Shown: positions 32,310-44,904, counted from the first letter of the stretch. The stretch: 63,997 bases of DNA from Cymbomonas tetramitiformis (GCA_001247695.2 LGRX02012848.1:1-63997), one strand, 5' to 3'. Notes: generated by a model not told the origin, from the letters alone. Numbers and translations are program-made.

Positions 32310-35300
32310 ATGGCAAAACAGTATTGTGCGCTCATATCGTGGACGTTTTTCTGCATTTCCGCCTTGAGTCAACCTGATGAAGCAATGCTTCCCGAGGGTT
32401 CTCCCGAAGGTCCCTTCGATGGCTTCAATTCCTCTGTGACTAACTTTACAAACGGTTCCTCCGTATTAGAGTACGTTGAGGTCACGGAGGTTCGCCCTGC
32501 ACCTTTCTTGCCATTCTCTCCTGCCGATTGTAACGCAAAGGGAACCCTTCTCCCCTTCGGAATGCAATCACTCTAAATAATTTCGCCAACGATATCACGG
32601 CGGGTTTCCTTGGTTTGGTCACACCGCAGGGGCCAACTTTTGCCCCGACGCCTCCTTCCACGCCGCCCCCCACGCCCGCGCCACCCCCTTACCCATCCCC
32701 TCCTGTCATGTCCACTCCCAATCCGATGCCGCCCCCTTTCGACGCTCCCATCTTCGCACCGCCTCCCCGCTCACCTGCGCCCCCCTACGGTTTCACGTGC
32801 GCCTCTTTACGCACGCACGCGGCCTGCGAGTTGAAGGTGAGAGCCATCCTCTAGCAGCAACTCCTTCTCTGAGGCGTCGATGGACCCCTCGAAGTGCTTT
32901 AGAGTTGATTTACGGAAGTTGCGGGGTTGTTGCGAGTCTGAGTGTCCTTCTCGTCTCTGCAGCCGGACTGCTACTTCGAAGGCCAGAGGGGTCCCTGTAA
33001 GGTGACACGCCCGCTCCCCTCGCCACTCGGAAGCGCGAGAATTTCCTCGCGCTCTCGTACGAGCCTTGCAGTGAGGTTCGAGGCGCCGTCGCGTCTGGGG
33101 AGCGATAGACGGAAGGTGGGGGCAAGGGAGGGCAACACTCGCAGGACGACCTAGGCAACTGCACCTGCCCCGACGAGTTCTATGGCCACATGATTGGTTT
33201 CGCCTGCTCCTGCAAGGTGTGGTCTGCTTGACCAGCTTGTGCAGCCAGGCTCTTCTCGACAATAGCGCCACGGCGCCTCGGACGTAGCTTCCGGATTCCC
33301 TCAGCTTTGCGCCTCCTGAGCTGGTGCTAGGGTTTGTATGCGTGAGTCGGGAGATTACTTGCGACTGATTCATCTCACGTAATTCAAGTCTGGCGTGCTC
33401 TCACCTAAAGCATTCACACACATGGCGCACTTCACCCGTCCAGGGCGAACACTCGCACCCTCGCGACCCCTTCACTTGTTCGCCAGTCCCAAGCCCTGTC
33501 CATCAGCACGCATGCACCCATGCTTCCGCGGCGGCACCTTCGCGATTTCTTAAGAGAGCCCTCAGGCAGCTAAGTTCGCGAGCATACGGGCTGGCGTTAG
33601 TTTCTGTTTGGAAGCGCGGAGTACGCTTGTACGGTCTTGTGCCTTCCGGCTGTTTTCAGACTCACTTTGGCCTTCCTGGCACCTTCCCTGCAGCTTGTAC
33701 AAGCGTACCACCGACTGGAGGACACGACTGGCACGAAGGACTGCGATTCTCTTCTTCTTAAGGTCCGTTGCAACCCCCCACCAGGCCTTATGCTCACACC
33801 TACTTGGTAGATCGCACGGAAACCTCCAGCACGGGATGCGTGTAGTCTGAGTGCTGTCATTGACGATGGGGGGGGGGATTGCATGCGCTTCCCCTTCTTC
33901 TTCTTGGCCTCCTGCACAAAAGGCACAAACAGTGCGTGAGAGTCGCCAGCCGCGGAAAGCCGTATTGCGAGTACCAAGCACCCATGAATTCATGCGCCAA
34001 CTCGGCAAGCAGTGTACCTGCAAAACGTCGCCAGGGATTCCGCCGTCCCGCTTTGTCTTCTCCTTCTCTTTCTCCTCCCGTCAGGTTTAGGGCTGCGGCA
34101 AGTGAGGGCTTCGCTGCGCGCTGGCCACGTGGCTCTTGAGGACGGTTCACAGCTGTTGGCGCGCGGTGCTGGCAGGATACACCGTGGCTGGTCTATGGTC
34201 CAGCCCTGTTTCCCCGGTGCGGCGCGTGCGTCAGCGGCAGCTGTTGAGGCGTGGAGGTGGGGTTGTGCTTGGGGTCACGCGGGGCTCGGCGCCGCCACAG
34301 GGGTCCAACAGGTTCGGCCTGTGCCCCGAGCGGGAAGCTGTTTGCTCCGACCAGCAAAATGCGACCGAAGGCAAGTGGCATGTTCAGGCACAAAGCATGC
34401 GTGCCAACTGGCTGGAAGGTGCGCATCCCCGATGCTATCTCCCGACAGCATGTGCACCCACGGGCACCACAAACTGCCCGAAGTGGTCCTTGGCGTGTTT
34501 CGGGCGCCGTTGTCTGCCGTGCTCGAAGATCCTCTTGCTGCCGGCTGAACCAGCTACAGCTCTTCTGCCAGACACGGCTCTGGCCGAGGAAGGGGCGAGT
34601 GAAAATTTGCGCTCATTTGCGCTCAGTTTCTCAAAGTGCATTGCACGTTACTCTCGGCACGTGTTCGATGGGGTTCGTACACGCCACTGGCCCCACGACT
34701 GAAGATGCCTGCGCCGCCAGCCAGACTTCGAAAAGCACCACTGTAGATGTGCAAGTGTGGCGGTTTATTGCGACTACGTGAGGACATTCAGAGGTTGAAC
34801 GATCAAAGCAGACCAATCCCAAGCTCGCCTCTCTTGCGGTCGTGCTAGGCCGCTCCACTTTGCCAGATGAATAAATAGATAAGACAACCTTTCCAGGTTG
34901 TGTGGCTTCCATCAGAAGGAGCGTAGGCCTCTCCACTGCCAGATGCAACACGAAGTGAATGTGGCTTTGGACAGCTTTGGCGGCTAGGGCACTGTTAGAT
35001 GCGTGTCGCCCTAGCGCGCCCCTCCCCTCCCTGCTTGAGCTCGTGTTGCTATCTTGGCCACCGAGCCAGGTAGAGGTCCCCACATCAGCCACAGATACGA
35101 ATCGAAGCCTTCCTGGAGCAGGCAGGGGCTCAGGGTTTGCGGGCTCTGATGCGCCTCAGGGGAGTACTGGGCGCTTCCTCTCCGGGTGCCTTTCTTCGAG
35201 GAGAGCGGCAATCTCACCTTCACTCGAATCTGTGCCTTCGACCGTATCTGGTCGCTGGGAGCCCCGGAGATAAGCTTCCTCAAGTCGCAGGCGCTCGGCG

Positions 35301-38300
35301 ATCAGATGCTCTTCACAAAGTGAGTGCCCCTCCAAAAGCCGCCGAGAGCAGGCCCCACGCGGCCGACCTACGCCCTGGTATGATGCTGACCGCCTGCGAC
35401 TGGGAAGCCCCTCCCCGGGGAGTGACCGGACAGGAGTCGGGCGCTTTGCAGGGCTCGGGCTGGGGTGGTCTCCATCACCACGACGTACCAATACCGCATC
35501 TTCATCCCCACTGGCGGCTCGAGGAGGCGCAACCTGCTGGTATTGTGACCCCGAGTATTTGTCCCCTCTCGGGATGGATGAGGCGCAACCTGCCAATAAA
35601 GTAGCCCCCTATATTTGTTCCCTCGGGCCTGCCTATAAAGTAGCCCCCTATATTCGTTCCCTCGGGCCTGCCTATAAAGTAGCCCCCTATATTTGCTCCC
35701 TCGGGCCTGCCGCGGTTTCCACCTGGAGGGACAACCCGGTGCTCTATTTTTTAGGCGCCCTACTTTTGGCCAGTATCGCCAAGGCTCAAGTGGTTGTCGC
35801 GGCCGCCCTTGCTTTCCCCACTCCACTTCGTTCACACCTGCTGACTTTCAACCCCTGCGCACCCGTCAGCGTCACGCTGTTGCGTCACGAAGCAGCACGC
35901 GTTGCGCCACCTGGCAACTCCTCCGTCCCTCGAGTGCCACCGGGGACAATCCACCATCGCGAGAGCTCGGTGTTTGCCGCGGATGCGCGCTCCGAGCTTG
36001 CGGACGGCCCATTTTTAGGAAATGTTGTTTGTATATTTAAGGAAGCCTGCGTCGCTGGCAGGCGGTGGAGGAAGGCGAGATTCTTGACATCAGCAACACA
36101 CCTGCCAAGGTGAGAACGGCTGCTCTCCCTCCCTCTGCTCTCCCTCCCTCTGAAGGATTACTGAAGGGGCCGGCATCAACGAGGCACTCCTGAGGCGGTG
36201 AGGGGTGGTCTGAGGCGGTGAGGGGTCGTGTGAGGTGGTGAGGGATTGTCTGACAAGGTGAGGGGTCGTCTGCGGCGGTGAGCGTTTGTCCGAGGCGGTA
36301 AGGTCGATTGGGGCGGTGAGGGTCAACTGAGGCGGTGAGGGGTCGTTTGAGGTGGTGAGAGATCGTCTGAGGTTGTGACTTGTTGTTTGAGGTGTTGAGG
36401 GTTTGTGTGAGGCGGTGAGGGGTCGTCTGAGGTTGTGTGCGGTCGTCTGAGGTTATGATTTGTCGTTTGAGGTGGTGAGGGTTTGTCTGAGGCGGTGAGG
36501 GGTCGTCTGAGGTTGTGACTTGTCGCTTGAAGTGTTGAGGGACTGTGTGAGGCGGTGAGGGGTCGTCTGAGGCGGTGAGGGGCTGTCCGAGGCCGTGAGG
36601 GTCGTCTGAGGCGATGAGGATCGTCTGAGGCCGTGAGGGGTTGTCCGAGGCCGTGAGGGGTCGTCTGATGTTGTTTGCGGTCTTTTGAGGCGGTGAGGGG
36701 CCGTCTGAGGCGATGAGGGGTCGTCTGAGGTTGTGAGGGGTCGTCTGGGTTCTGGTCTCGAGGTGGAGCAGGCTTGGGTGCAGAAAAGGGAGAATCGAGG
36801 TTGGTTGGTTCACCGAGGGGAGTAGGAGAATGTCCCTCTCTTGACGAATGAGACGCCAGGTTGCGGTTGCGCTGGGGGGCGAGCCAAGGATGCTATCCTG
36901 AGCGGTAACGGTCAAGGATGCGATGTTGGCGGGGGCAATTGTGTCAAGGGTGCTGTCTTAAGGGGGCAGGATTCCCCGTGCACTTTTGAGGGAATTCAAC
37001 ACTGCGCCCTGAAGTGGGTCGAGAGTCTAAGGGTGATGGACGCAGCGCGGAAGGGACGGACTCAAGGGTGCGGTGTTGAGGGGGTAGAGGTGACGGGCTG
37101 GTTCTCAATTCAAAGGGTGATGGACGCAGTCCTGCCGGGTCAGACTTGAGGATGTGGTGCTGACGGGGTACAGTGTTCAATGGGCCGAGTGAAGCGCGCA
37201 GTGTCCATGTGGCGGAGAGAAGATTCCGTTCCTAAGTGGACAGAGTCGAAGGCGGCCCGGAGGGTATGGTGTCCAGGATACGGAGATCGGAGCCAAGGAT
37301 TCGGTACAGAGGTAGTGGAAAGGATGCCGCAGTCCTGAGTTAGTGCATGGTAAGGGCGTGGTGTTACGGGGGATGAGTCGACGGTTAGGCATTAAAGGCG
37401 GAGTAAAGGGTGACGCTTCTGAGCCGACGGATTCAAGTGCGTGCTCCTGAGCCGACGGATTCAAGTGCGCGCTCCTGAGGGGGCGGAGTCGCGCGTGCAG
37501 TGCTGAGAGTGCCATCTGGGAAACGGTGAAGGGCGCAGTGCTGGGGGTCAAGGTCAAGGTTCAGGATGTGGCTCGAGTGGTTTTGAAGACGGGCAGGCTT
37601 GCTGTTTCCTATTGGCAGGGAGGGGGCACGGCAGCGAATGCCTTGGAACAGTCGATGCTGAAGACACAGACGCTGCACGATTCGGTGGCCAAGTGCACGT
37701 CGTTCGTGCACGCCAAGGACTGCTCCGTGGAGTTTCAGTGCATCTGGGTGGTCACCAAGTTTGCCATGCAGTGTTACTATGACACGCGGAATTGCGCCTG
37801 CCCAGGTGCGCACTCTGCGCGCCTCAGAGCCCTCGCGAGGATTGCATTGCGGGGATTGCATTGCGGGGATTGCATTGCACGCTGCAAGGTCCTCTCGGCG
37901 CCATCGCAGAGCCTATGTTCAGTGGTGCCCGCCTCTGGCTCTGTGAGCGGTACTTGAATCGGCGGCTTCCGTCTTTTGTAAGTCCCTGCGGAGCTTCGGC
38001 CGCGTTTATTCGGTGAATGTCTTTGAATCTGTGGAAGGTAACTTATGAGCATGACGGTTCGGGAAGCAGCAAAAGCAGACAGCGGCTGCTTTCTTAGCTA
38101 TTTTTGTTGCATTCTGAACTCGCAAGTTTATACCCAGATGCATGTGGTGTGCAATGTGGGAACCGTACAGCTGTGGCCGGTAAGAGGCTGAACAGCACTC
38201 CTAGAGTAGATGCGGGGTGCGTTCAGTGATTGTGAAATATGAGGGAATGCGGCACGCCTCCTGTCTCAGATTGTGCGTGGATGTGTGTGCAGACTATACC

Positions 38301-38351
38301 TTTGCCTGCTCTTGCCTTGTGACGGATGGCAAAAACAACCAGCTATCCTAA
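32310..38351 (+). CDS. Secreted Pro-rich, Cys-rich EGF-like protein, many small exons
   Basis: Seen: an ATG frame at 32310 begins MAKQYCALISWTFFCISALS (signal-peptide-like) and has NSS/NFT/NGS glycosylation sites. Best exons: 32630-32836 (Pro-rich, then FTCASLRTHAACELK), 32963-33001 (PDCYFEGQRGPCK) and 33145-33216 (NCTCPDEF...GFACSCK), all phase 0 and ending AAG|GT. Further exons: about 34314-34415 (CPEREAVCSDQQNAT), 37635-37805 (CTSFVHAKDC...NCACP), 38138-38179 (ACGVQCGNRT) and 38293-38351 (DYTFACSCLV, stop); the last three join in phase 1. Cys spacing with C-x-C ends is EGF-like. Inference: an extracellular or wall protein. The donor of exon 1 and the exons between 33216 and 37635 are uncertain, and two genes are possible. 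No enzyme domain is seen. Confidence 0.5.
35591..35707. repeat. Three tandem copies of a 39-bp unit
   Basis: Unit starts TGCCTATAAAGTAGCCCCCT; copies at 35591, 35630 and 35669 differ by only a few bases. Lies in a long presumed intron. Confidence 0.95.
36176..36765. repeat. Minisatellite, unit about 20-23 bp
   Basis: Degenerate repeats of TGAGGCGGTGAGGGGTCGTC, nearly 600 bp. The long open frame on the minus strand here (36037-36915) results from the repeat. Lies in a presumed intron. G-rich on the plus strand. Confidence 0.9.
37841..37878. repeat. Short tandem repeat, 14-bp unit
   Basis: ATTGCATTGCGGGG repeated almost three times, a few bases downstream of a predicted splice donor at 37806. 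Confidence 0.9.
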
Positions 38352-40166
38352 GGCAGTGAAGCAACACACATTAAAGCAGCGCAGCCCTCGTTTTGGTTTG
38401 CTTAATTGTCACCCTTAGTCAGACCGGAAACACTCTTCAGGTCCACTTGATGCAAATTTTGATATAGCACCTCTTATTGCACAAGTGGAATCACTTTTCT
38501 ATGTATTCAACAGTAACACTTCTAATATGCATTGGTGGATAGCAATGCCCGCACATGCCTGCTTGGTTATCCATGCAACTTGTTTTGAAGAGACACCTGT
38601 GTATTGAATGTAAGTCATACAGCCGATAGTTACAATTGTGGCTTTGCCTTCTTTTCGATAGTGATTTTGGCCAGGCTGCAATTTTTGACAAGCCTGATGA
38701 GCAGACGTCTTGATGCTACTTGGCGGAAGAGAGTAAATCGTCTGGCATCGTTCAGTTTTCGGTTCATCTGCGGGCACGCTAGTTTGGATAATAGTTTCCG
38801 AAATACGGAATGTGAAAGCAGCAGTGAGCCTAACATCACCCATCGATTCCTTTGTCATTCGCGAATAAATCACATGATTTGGCAGCAGGCATTTTTCATT
38901 GGTCGAAATAATTTGAGAAGCTATATGCCCGTGATGTCAACTAGCAAGTATTTGAGCTCATCGGTAGCCACATGCGTTCACAGCAGTTCACACGTTCGTT
39001 GCAGTCACGACGCATGCTAAGTCGATGCCTTGAGTGTGCGCTATACTCATCACAAGCGTATTTGATCGTAAAAGGCTTTTAAAGATGATTGCTCTTGACG
39101 CTTTGTACTTCGAAGAGTGACATGATGCGAATTCAGATATATAAACACATGCCAAGCTCCATGTGTTGGGTTACGCCCAAGAACGCCATCGACTGCTTTG
39201 GGGTTGAGTTCACCCAAACCCAACCATCGCGGTGACCCAGGACATATGCGAATCGCCGAAGGGGTATCCTCATCACACTCATAGAAGTTTTTACATTGAA
39301 ATCATTTGCCTACGCGCATACTACAAAAAATCATTTGCCTACGCGCATACTACCATATATGGCATTTGCCTACGCGCATGCTACATTACACCACATTTTA
39401 TTATATGCCCTGGATGCGGCGTGAAAATAATGCGTGCGCGTGCTGTGCGTGTGCTGTGCGTGATATGCCAAACAACAAACTTTGGGTGTATTGCTCTAGT
39501 CGTAAAACCGCGGGGTCGCTGGTGTTACGATAAGTACTACTGTTAAAAACGGCATAAACTGTTGCGAGAACGACAGAATTCTGGAAAAGCCCACTGGCAC
39601 AGCACTGGCGCACGAGCGGACTGCCCTCGCCGCCAGAAGTTATCATCAGCGTGCGACTCGGTTTGTCGTGCACTTCGCCGATTCCGCCATTCGTCGCTAT
39701 GCGACACCGTCATTCGTTATTTCGTGATTTGAATGACAATGCAATTCATAACCACGATCTCCAAATTTGACTGCCAGGTCAAAGCATCATCGCAACACGA
39801 GCATTGGTGCAGATTTTTCGTATCACGCAGATATGATTGGTTGAAACTTTAGGCCCCGGTGCTACCTATGGGGTATGCGTGTGCAATGTACGTCTGACCT
39901 GAGGTCGCAACCAGGTGCATCCAACATGGGACGGATGCCGAACGTCGGTCTGAACGTCGATCGGATCGCGACATGCATCCGGTGATAATGATGACCGATT
40001 CGGTCATGGTCACCAGATGCGTTGAACCATTCCACGATCCACCGTAGGTATCATGTGTTCGTTTTAATGTCTTGGGTGGATACTGCGATGAGTCGCTCCT
40101 CTTGCCCAATAAGCCAGAGCTCGAAGGTCTGTCTTCGGAAGATGCCCCTCACCCCCGATCAGATTG
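38352..40166. other. No gene recognised
   Basis: 3' flank of the Cys-rich gene followed by mixed sequence. Open frames on both strands at 38499-39020 overlap and lack motifs. A short tandem repeat is listed separately. Confidence 0.35.
39301..39385. repeat. Three copies of CATTTGCCTACGCGCAT, period about 30 bp
   Basis: The 17-base core recurs at about 39303, 39332 and 39363. Confidence 0.9.
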
Positions 40167-41373
40167 GAGAGGTTCCGATTTTCATCCCGGGTTACGGATT
40201 ACGAATTAATGTATCGTCGCTGTGACGTGAATCGTAATCCTTAACTCGGAATGACCTTAACTCGGAATGAATGTCAAATGCAAAATAGATTCTGAAATAT
40301 GTCGTGCTCCGGATTGCGGGTTAGCTCAATAGACGCTGCTCGCTGACCGTTGCGCTGTTGCTTTTTGCAACAAAATGCTGTCGCTTTCGGAAAAAACTTG
40401 ACATTTCTGCTGCAGTGGGGCTGTAATTACGATGCTACTTTGAAGTCATGAAACCTATAACTTCTGTAATAATACTGTTAATTGAGTCGTGCCTAGTGAC
40501 ATTTTTTCTAGGAGATGATGAGGACTCGCATCAAGATTGCCACTCGTTTTTCTTTAGGGTACCATAAAAAATAGGGGAAAATTGAACAAAATATTTGCAG
40601 CCGCAGGCTTATTCGTGCGCGAACTCACTGAAATTCTCTACAATACTTCAACCGGCATATTGTATAGTATGAAGTTTTGTAGCGAGTTTCAGCCGCCGTC
40701 TTGAGCATCCGTAGAAACGCGGATGCCCAAAACGCGTTTTGAGTCCCACGATGTAAACGCTTTTCGCGGCTTGCTTACATCCGCGAAGGCGTATGTAATG
40801 ACGCCAAACGCGCTTTCACAAGATGTTACCTCAATTCAGATTTGACTGAAAAATAGCGGAAACCGATCGCTGCACGTATGGCTGCGCCATCGTTGATTCC
40901 GCTTCGGGTGCCTGTACACTCCGCGAGAATGCTGGAACGCGAAGTACGTCATCTCTCGCTGCGCTTCGAGCGTCAAGCGCCGGATCTATATCATAATGAA
41001 ATTATATCAAAATGTTTTTGGTATATGTTTCAAATCATGTCGAGTAATTGCTCGAAATCATAAGCCGGCAGCAGCTGAAGGTTCGCGAGTGGGAAAACGC
41101 AAAGCAGACAAACTTCAATCGAACCATTGGATGGTAAGAATCTTAACGATATTCTGAATCCACGATTTACAGACGATTTGGACATTAGTTTGTAGCCCGT
41201 AATTCGGGACGAAAATCGTCCCGAACTACGGAGGAATTAACACTGGCATCCCGACGTTAGTCAGCATCACGTTTTCCCGGATTACGAGTTAAGGTCATCG
41301 ATGTCATGCAAAAAGAGAAATCTATGACCTTAACTCGTAATCCGTAACCCGGAATCGCAAATCGGGACCTCTC
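40167..41373. mobile_element. Non-autonomous TIR element, about 1.2 kb
   Basis: The ends are imperfect inverted repeats: GAGAGGTTCCGATTTTCATC at the left and, read in complement at the right, GAGAGGTCCCGATTTGCGAT, both followed by CCGGGTTACGGATTACGA. Next to each end is an inner CTTAACTCGGAATGA or TAAGGTCAT motif. At the right end, ATTACGAGTTAAGGTCAT (from 41279) and its complement form a hairpin. Flanks GATTG and TATTG could be a degenerate target duplication. No transposase frame is seen. Confidence 0.65.
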
Positions 41374-42200
41374 TATTGTCAATACCGTGTATAGAATCCG
41401 CCCCCAAAAAGCATCGATGCCGTGTGCCTGTGCCGAGCAGGGAGCTCATACCATCCTGCTGGTCACTACATCACACTTGTCGCATATTATACTTGCATTT
41501 TCGGGTCAGCAGCGGAAAGGTCAACGCGAACGGGGAAATCGCGATGAGGCCATTCCGTGCGACCTTAGTGATCGTGATGAGTAATTACATTTGCCTAGGT
41601 GGATTTTTCTATTGATGCGTATTGTCGATCAAAGCACCTGCGATCCCTCCCCCCCTGCGCGTTTTTACGACACTTCGGGCCGTGGGCGGTCCTTTAATAA
41701 GCCCTCCTTATATCAATTTGACATCCAACACACAATGCATATGCATATTGTATATCCATACATCATACATACATACGAGTATGACTCGAGCTTGTCTCGA
41801 ACGCGCAATTACTCCTAGTGCCGCTTAGTTGCCCATACTTGATGGTATTCTCCAATAATTAGAGCACCAGTTAAGAGAAAAAGTTTTTCGAGGATGAGTA
41901 ATAACGGCGCCAAAGCTAAGAATTAGAAAAATGCTGTGCTTTGGGGGAATGAGAACGCATGTATAGGTGGGGAAACCGACGTCCAACTTAGGGTAAAACA
42001 CGCGCAAGGGGAGGAATTCTTTTCGAGTGAGAACACACTTGCGCACTCGCGCTAGGGATCTACTAAGATGCATTCACACTGCATTCGTAATCATCATATT
42101 TATACTAAACTAATTCTGTGGCGTAGTTGCCGAAAGTTCGACAGCTCAACTGGCACGGTGCTTTCTCTCTTTCTTCTCTCTCGGTCCTTCTTACGCACGA

Positions 42201-42231
<31 letters not shown>

Positions 42232-42272
42232 CTATTCACGCATACGCATCACTTGATTTTTTTATGCGCTCG
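41374..42272. other. No gene recognised
   Basis: 3' flank of the TPR-like gene, with a CATA-rich tract near 41755-41775 and a pyrimidine microsatellite. Short open frames without motifs. Confidence 0.4.
42200..42221. repeat. (TC)n microsatellite
   Basis: Run of TC dinucleotides in a wider pyrimidine-rich tract (42155-42235). Confidence 0.9.
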
Positions 42273-43121
42273 CTATGCTGTAGGAACATCGTATCGGCGA
42301 GGAACGATGACTGGATCCCATCCCTTCGCTGTGAAGAAGCCTTTAACCATGTCCTCGTCCAAACCCTTGTCGGCATTGATTTCCATATACACCCGCTTCA
42401 ACATATCCCACTTGCCTCTGCACAGTGAGATGGGCAATCGCGTTTCATGATTTGGAGAGGGGTCTCTTTTCTAACCATGCACGTGGATCTACTCGAAACC
42501 AGTATCCGATATGCTATAAAGCAGCCGTTCATCCGATGCATTCCGGCGTCAATGTGGCACAAGGGCTCGAGAGATGGCTCGTGCAAGTACAAAAGGCAAG
42601 GCGCACCGGTTATCGAGAATTTCAACCCACTTATCAATTCCCTCCCAACCCATTACTTTGCCAGCGATGATCAGACTCCTTTCCATCTGCTCGCACTCAA
42701 ACAACTCTTTGTCCTTGGTGGCTTGAGCATGCTTGATGATTGCCCGAATGATCTCCACATGGCAGAAGCTGTCATCGAAGCCAGGCTTGCCTTCGGGATC
42801 CGGAAATTTTGACATCCTGCGAGCACGAGGACTTCTGACAACCCTGATTCACGAACACTGACGAAGTTGACAATGTAGCCAAAGGATTTCATATCCTATT
42901 TTGTTTGTTACCGAGCTTACTGATGAGATCCTACTTGGGAGGCATACAAAAGGTGGCAGCCAGATTACGTAGTACCCTTACGGATGAGAAATAGGGAAAG
43001 GCAAACAGGATGGCAAGATGGGGCATACTCCGCAATTGCTCCACTCGGGTCTGACTCAAGCATGAGCTGCCCGATTCCCACGCACGCATCCACATTGCGC
43101 TCGTCCACTTCTCTTGCCTCA
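42273..43121 (-). CDS. TPR-like protein, last three exons (partial)
   Basis: Exons (minus): 43121-43029, 42816-42607 and 42417-42273 (stop TAG). GT-AG junctions join in phase 2 at both introns. Seen: NVDACVGIGQLMLESDPSGA, a TPR-like helix pair, then PGFDDSFCHVEIIRAIIK, IIAGKVMGWEGIDKWVEILD and a C-terminal DMVKGFFTAKGW. I recall plant TPR-like proteins of unknown function with the same order (GLGQL, FDDAF, YGKVMG, FFKFKCW); this is from memory and should be searched. The role is likely protein-protein scaffolding. Upstream exons are not identified: they may lie at 43122-44487, or beyond the copia insertion at 44493-51957. Confidence 0.6.
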
Positions 43122-44487
43122 CTGCACGCCTCATCCCGAGCGCACCCATCCTCTCCGCCCTTCAAGCCGAATCTCGTAGACCACTCCACATACATACCGC
43201 ATCGGACGTGACTAGGCAACCTGGGTTTCCCCTCGTGCCAACAAACTGTGCTGCAATGTCCACAAAAACGGAGCGCCACTTACATCCCCGTCGTAGCAGC
43301 AGAGGGGCGCCACGTGTCTGCACTCTGAGAGCACCGCGCTTGTTGGACCAATCAGGCGAGAGGTACAGGAGGGCAAAGGAATGCAGCTCACCGGTACAAC
43401 CTGATGCACTCAGCACGGACATCGTCGATCATCCCTCCCTGAGCGCACGCTCCACCGCTTGAGGGAGTTGTCAGTTATGCGGGTGCACTCCATCGTGGCG
43501 CCGGTGTTGGCACGAGAAGTCCGAGCAGCGCGTGTGGGGGAAGTGCTGCGCTCCGGCATCGCAGCATGGCGCGCTACCCCCACTGGCAGCATGGCATTGA
43601 GCCAGCCGGTGGGGCTGCCTGATCGGCTGCCTCCGTCCAGTTCCGATGAGGAGACAAGCCCGCTGTTTCTCGGCGGAGTGGATCTGAGCCTCGAACAGCT
43701 TTCCTGCGCCTTCACAGACTCACGGCGTCCGTGCTTGCCACGTCGCGGCGCGCTCCTTTCAACCAGCCTGTCCGAACCCAGTGCTGCCAAACATCTGGTA
43801 ATCTACGAGGTTCTCTGCTGCCACGTTGTGTCGAATACCGACCTCTGGCCCTGAGCCTTACGCGGAGTCCCGACTTCCGGCCCTTGGTGACTGGCATGGA
43901 GTCCTAGCCTGTGAAAGGCGAGAGGTGAGAGAGGTCGCTTGAGATGCTTCGGACACATGGGCGAGAGCACGGCGGCGCAGGCGAGAGCGCGCTGGTGCCC
44001 ACCTCTTGCGCCTGCTCTCGCAGCACCCGCGCCAGATCCACCCGCGCCTGCGCCCCTCCAGTCCCCACAGATTCCTCGGCTACGCAGCCTCACAGTGCAG
44101 CAGTCCTCACCGGTCATCGGGTGCCCCAGTTCCAACATCCCTCATGCTGCCCTAGCTCCCCGGAGACCTTGATAGGCCCCTCGGTTCCAGACCATCCCCA
44201 TCCCCTTCGATACCCATTCTCCCTTCGGCTGCTCAAGCCCCCTCAGTGCCCCAGCTTCCACAGGCGAATCAGCGCCACCCTCCACGCATACCTCTCCTCA
44301 CCCTAGTCTCCATCACCTACCGATCGCCTGCCCACCGCCTGCCCCACCACCTACCCACCGCCTGCCCACCGCCTGCCCACCGCCTGCCCACCGCCTATCC
44401 AGGCTCTCTGCGTTGGCCAGAGACAGCACGTGGACCTCGAGCGCACAGTACCTGCCCACGGCCGTGTGCACATTCAACTCCTGTGCG
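43122..44487. other. Unassigned, GC-rich, possible exons
   Basis: Open frames exist on both strands (plus 43459-43854; minus 43410-43790 and 43803-44138). None has a recognisable motif, and no splice chain into the TPR-like gene could be fixed. Pro-rich repeats begin near 44325. Confidence 0.3.
44325..44398. repeat. Minisatellite CCGCCTGCCCA, about 11-13 bp unit
   Basis: Six or seven imperfect copies in tandem. Confidence 0.9.
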
Positions 44488-44492
44488 GTGAG

Positions 44493-44896
44493 TGTTGGAA
44501 TTCGAGAGTTTCGTTTTCACAAAAGCGAGCGCATACTTTCATTATCAAAAGATATACCAGTTCGCAGCTCGAAACGCCACGAACATTAACGCGCCATCAT
44601 AACTGATTGGGCGATCTATGTGAAAGTTCACTAAACAGAGTCCTACGTGTCACTGTCGTGTTCATACCGACCGACAGTGACACACCTGAGTACAGATGAA
44701 CTTATTACGCACTTGCCGATGGTCATCAATGATATGACGGCCACGATTAGTTCAGCAGATCTACAGATCTAGATCTAAGGGTTCCACAGGGTTTCTTTAG
44801 GGTTTCTTCAGGGTTTGAGCATCCTGACTACTGTAGAAGGTCTAGATAGTCATGCTTTACACCAAACTGGTCAGCAGGCACTTGCAGATTCCAATA
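44493..44896 (-). repeat. LTR (3' LTR in coding sense), copia element 1
   Basis: 404 bp, starting TATTGGAATC and ending GAATTCCAACA in the coding sense. Contains AAACCCT motifs, one as AAACCCTAAA. Differs from 51554-51957 at three sites. Confidence 0.95.
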
Positions 44897-44904
44897 CCCC
44901 TTCT
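44897..44904 (-). promoter_or_regulatory. Polypurine tract, copia element 1
   Basis: AGAAGGGG on the minus strand directly before the 3' LTR, the expected plus-strand priming site. Confidence 0.75.

Noticed and set aside
36037..36915. 292-codon minus-strand frame rich in Thr, Pro, Ser
   Set aside because: It reads a degenerate minisatellite; the apparent protein repeat is a by-product of the 20-bp unit.
43459..43854. 131-codon plus-strand frame as a gene
   Set aside because: The opposite strand is also open over most of it, no motif is seen, and it lies just upstream of minus-strand exons.
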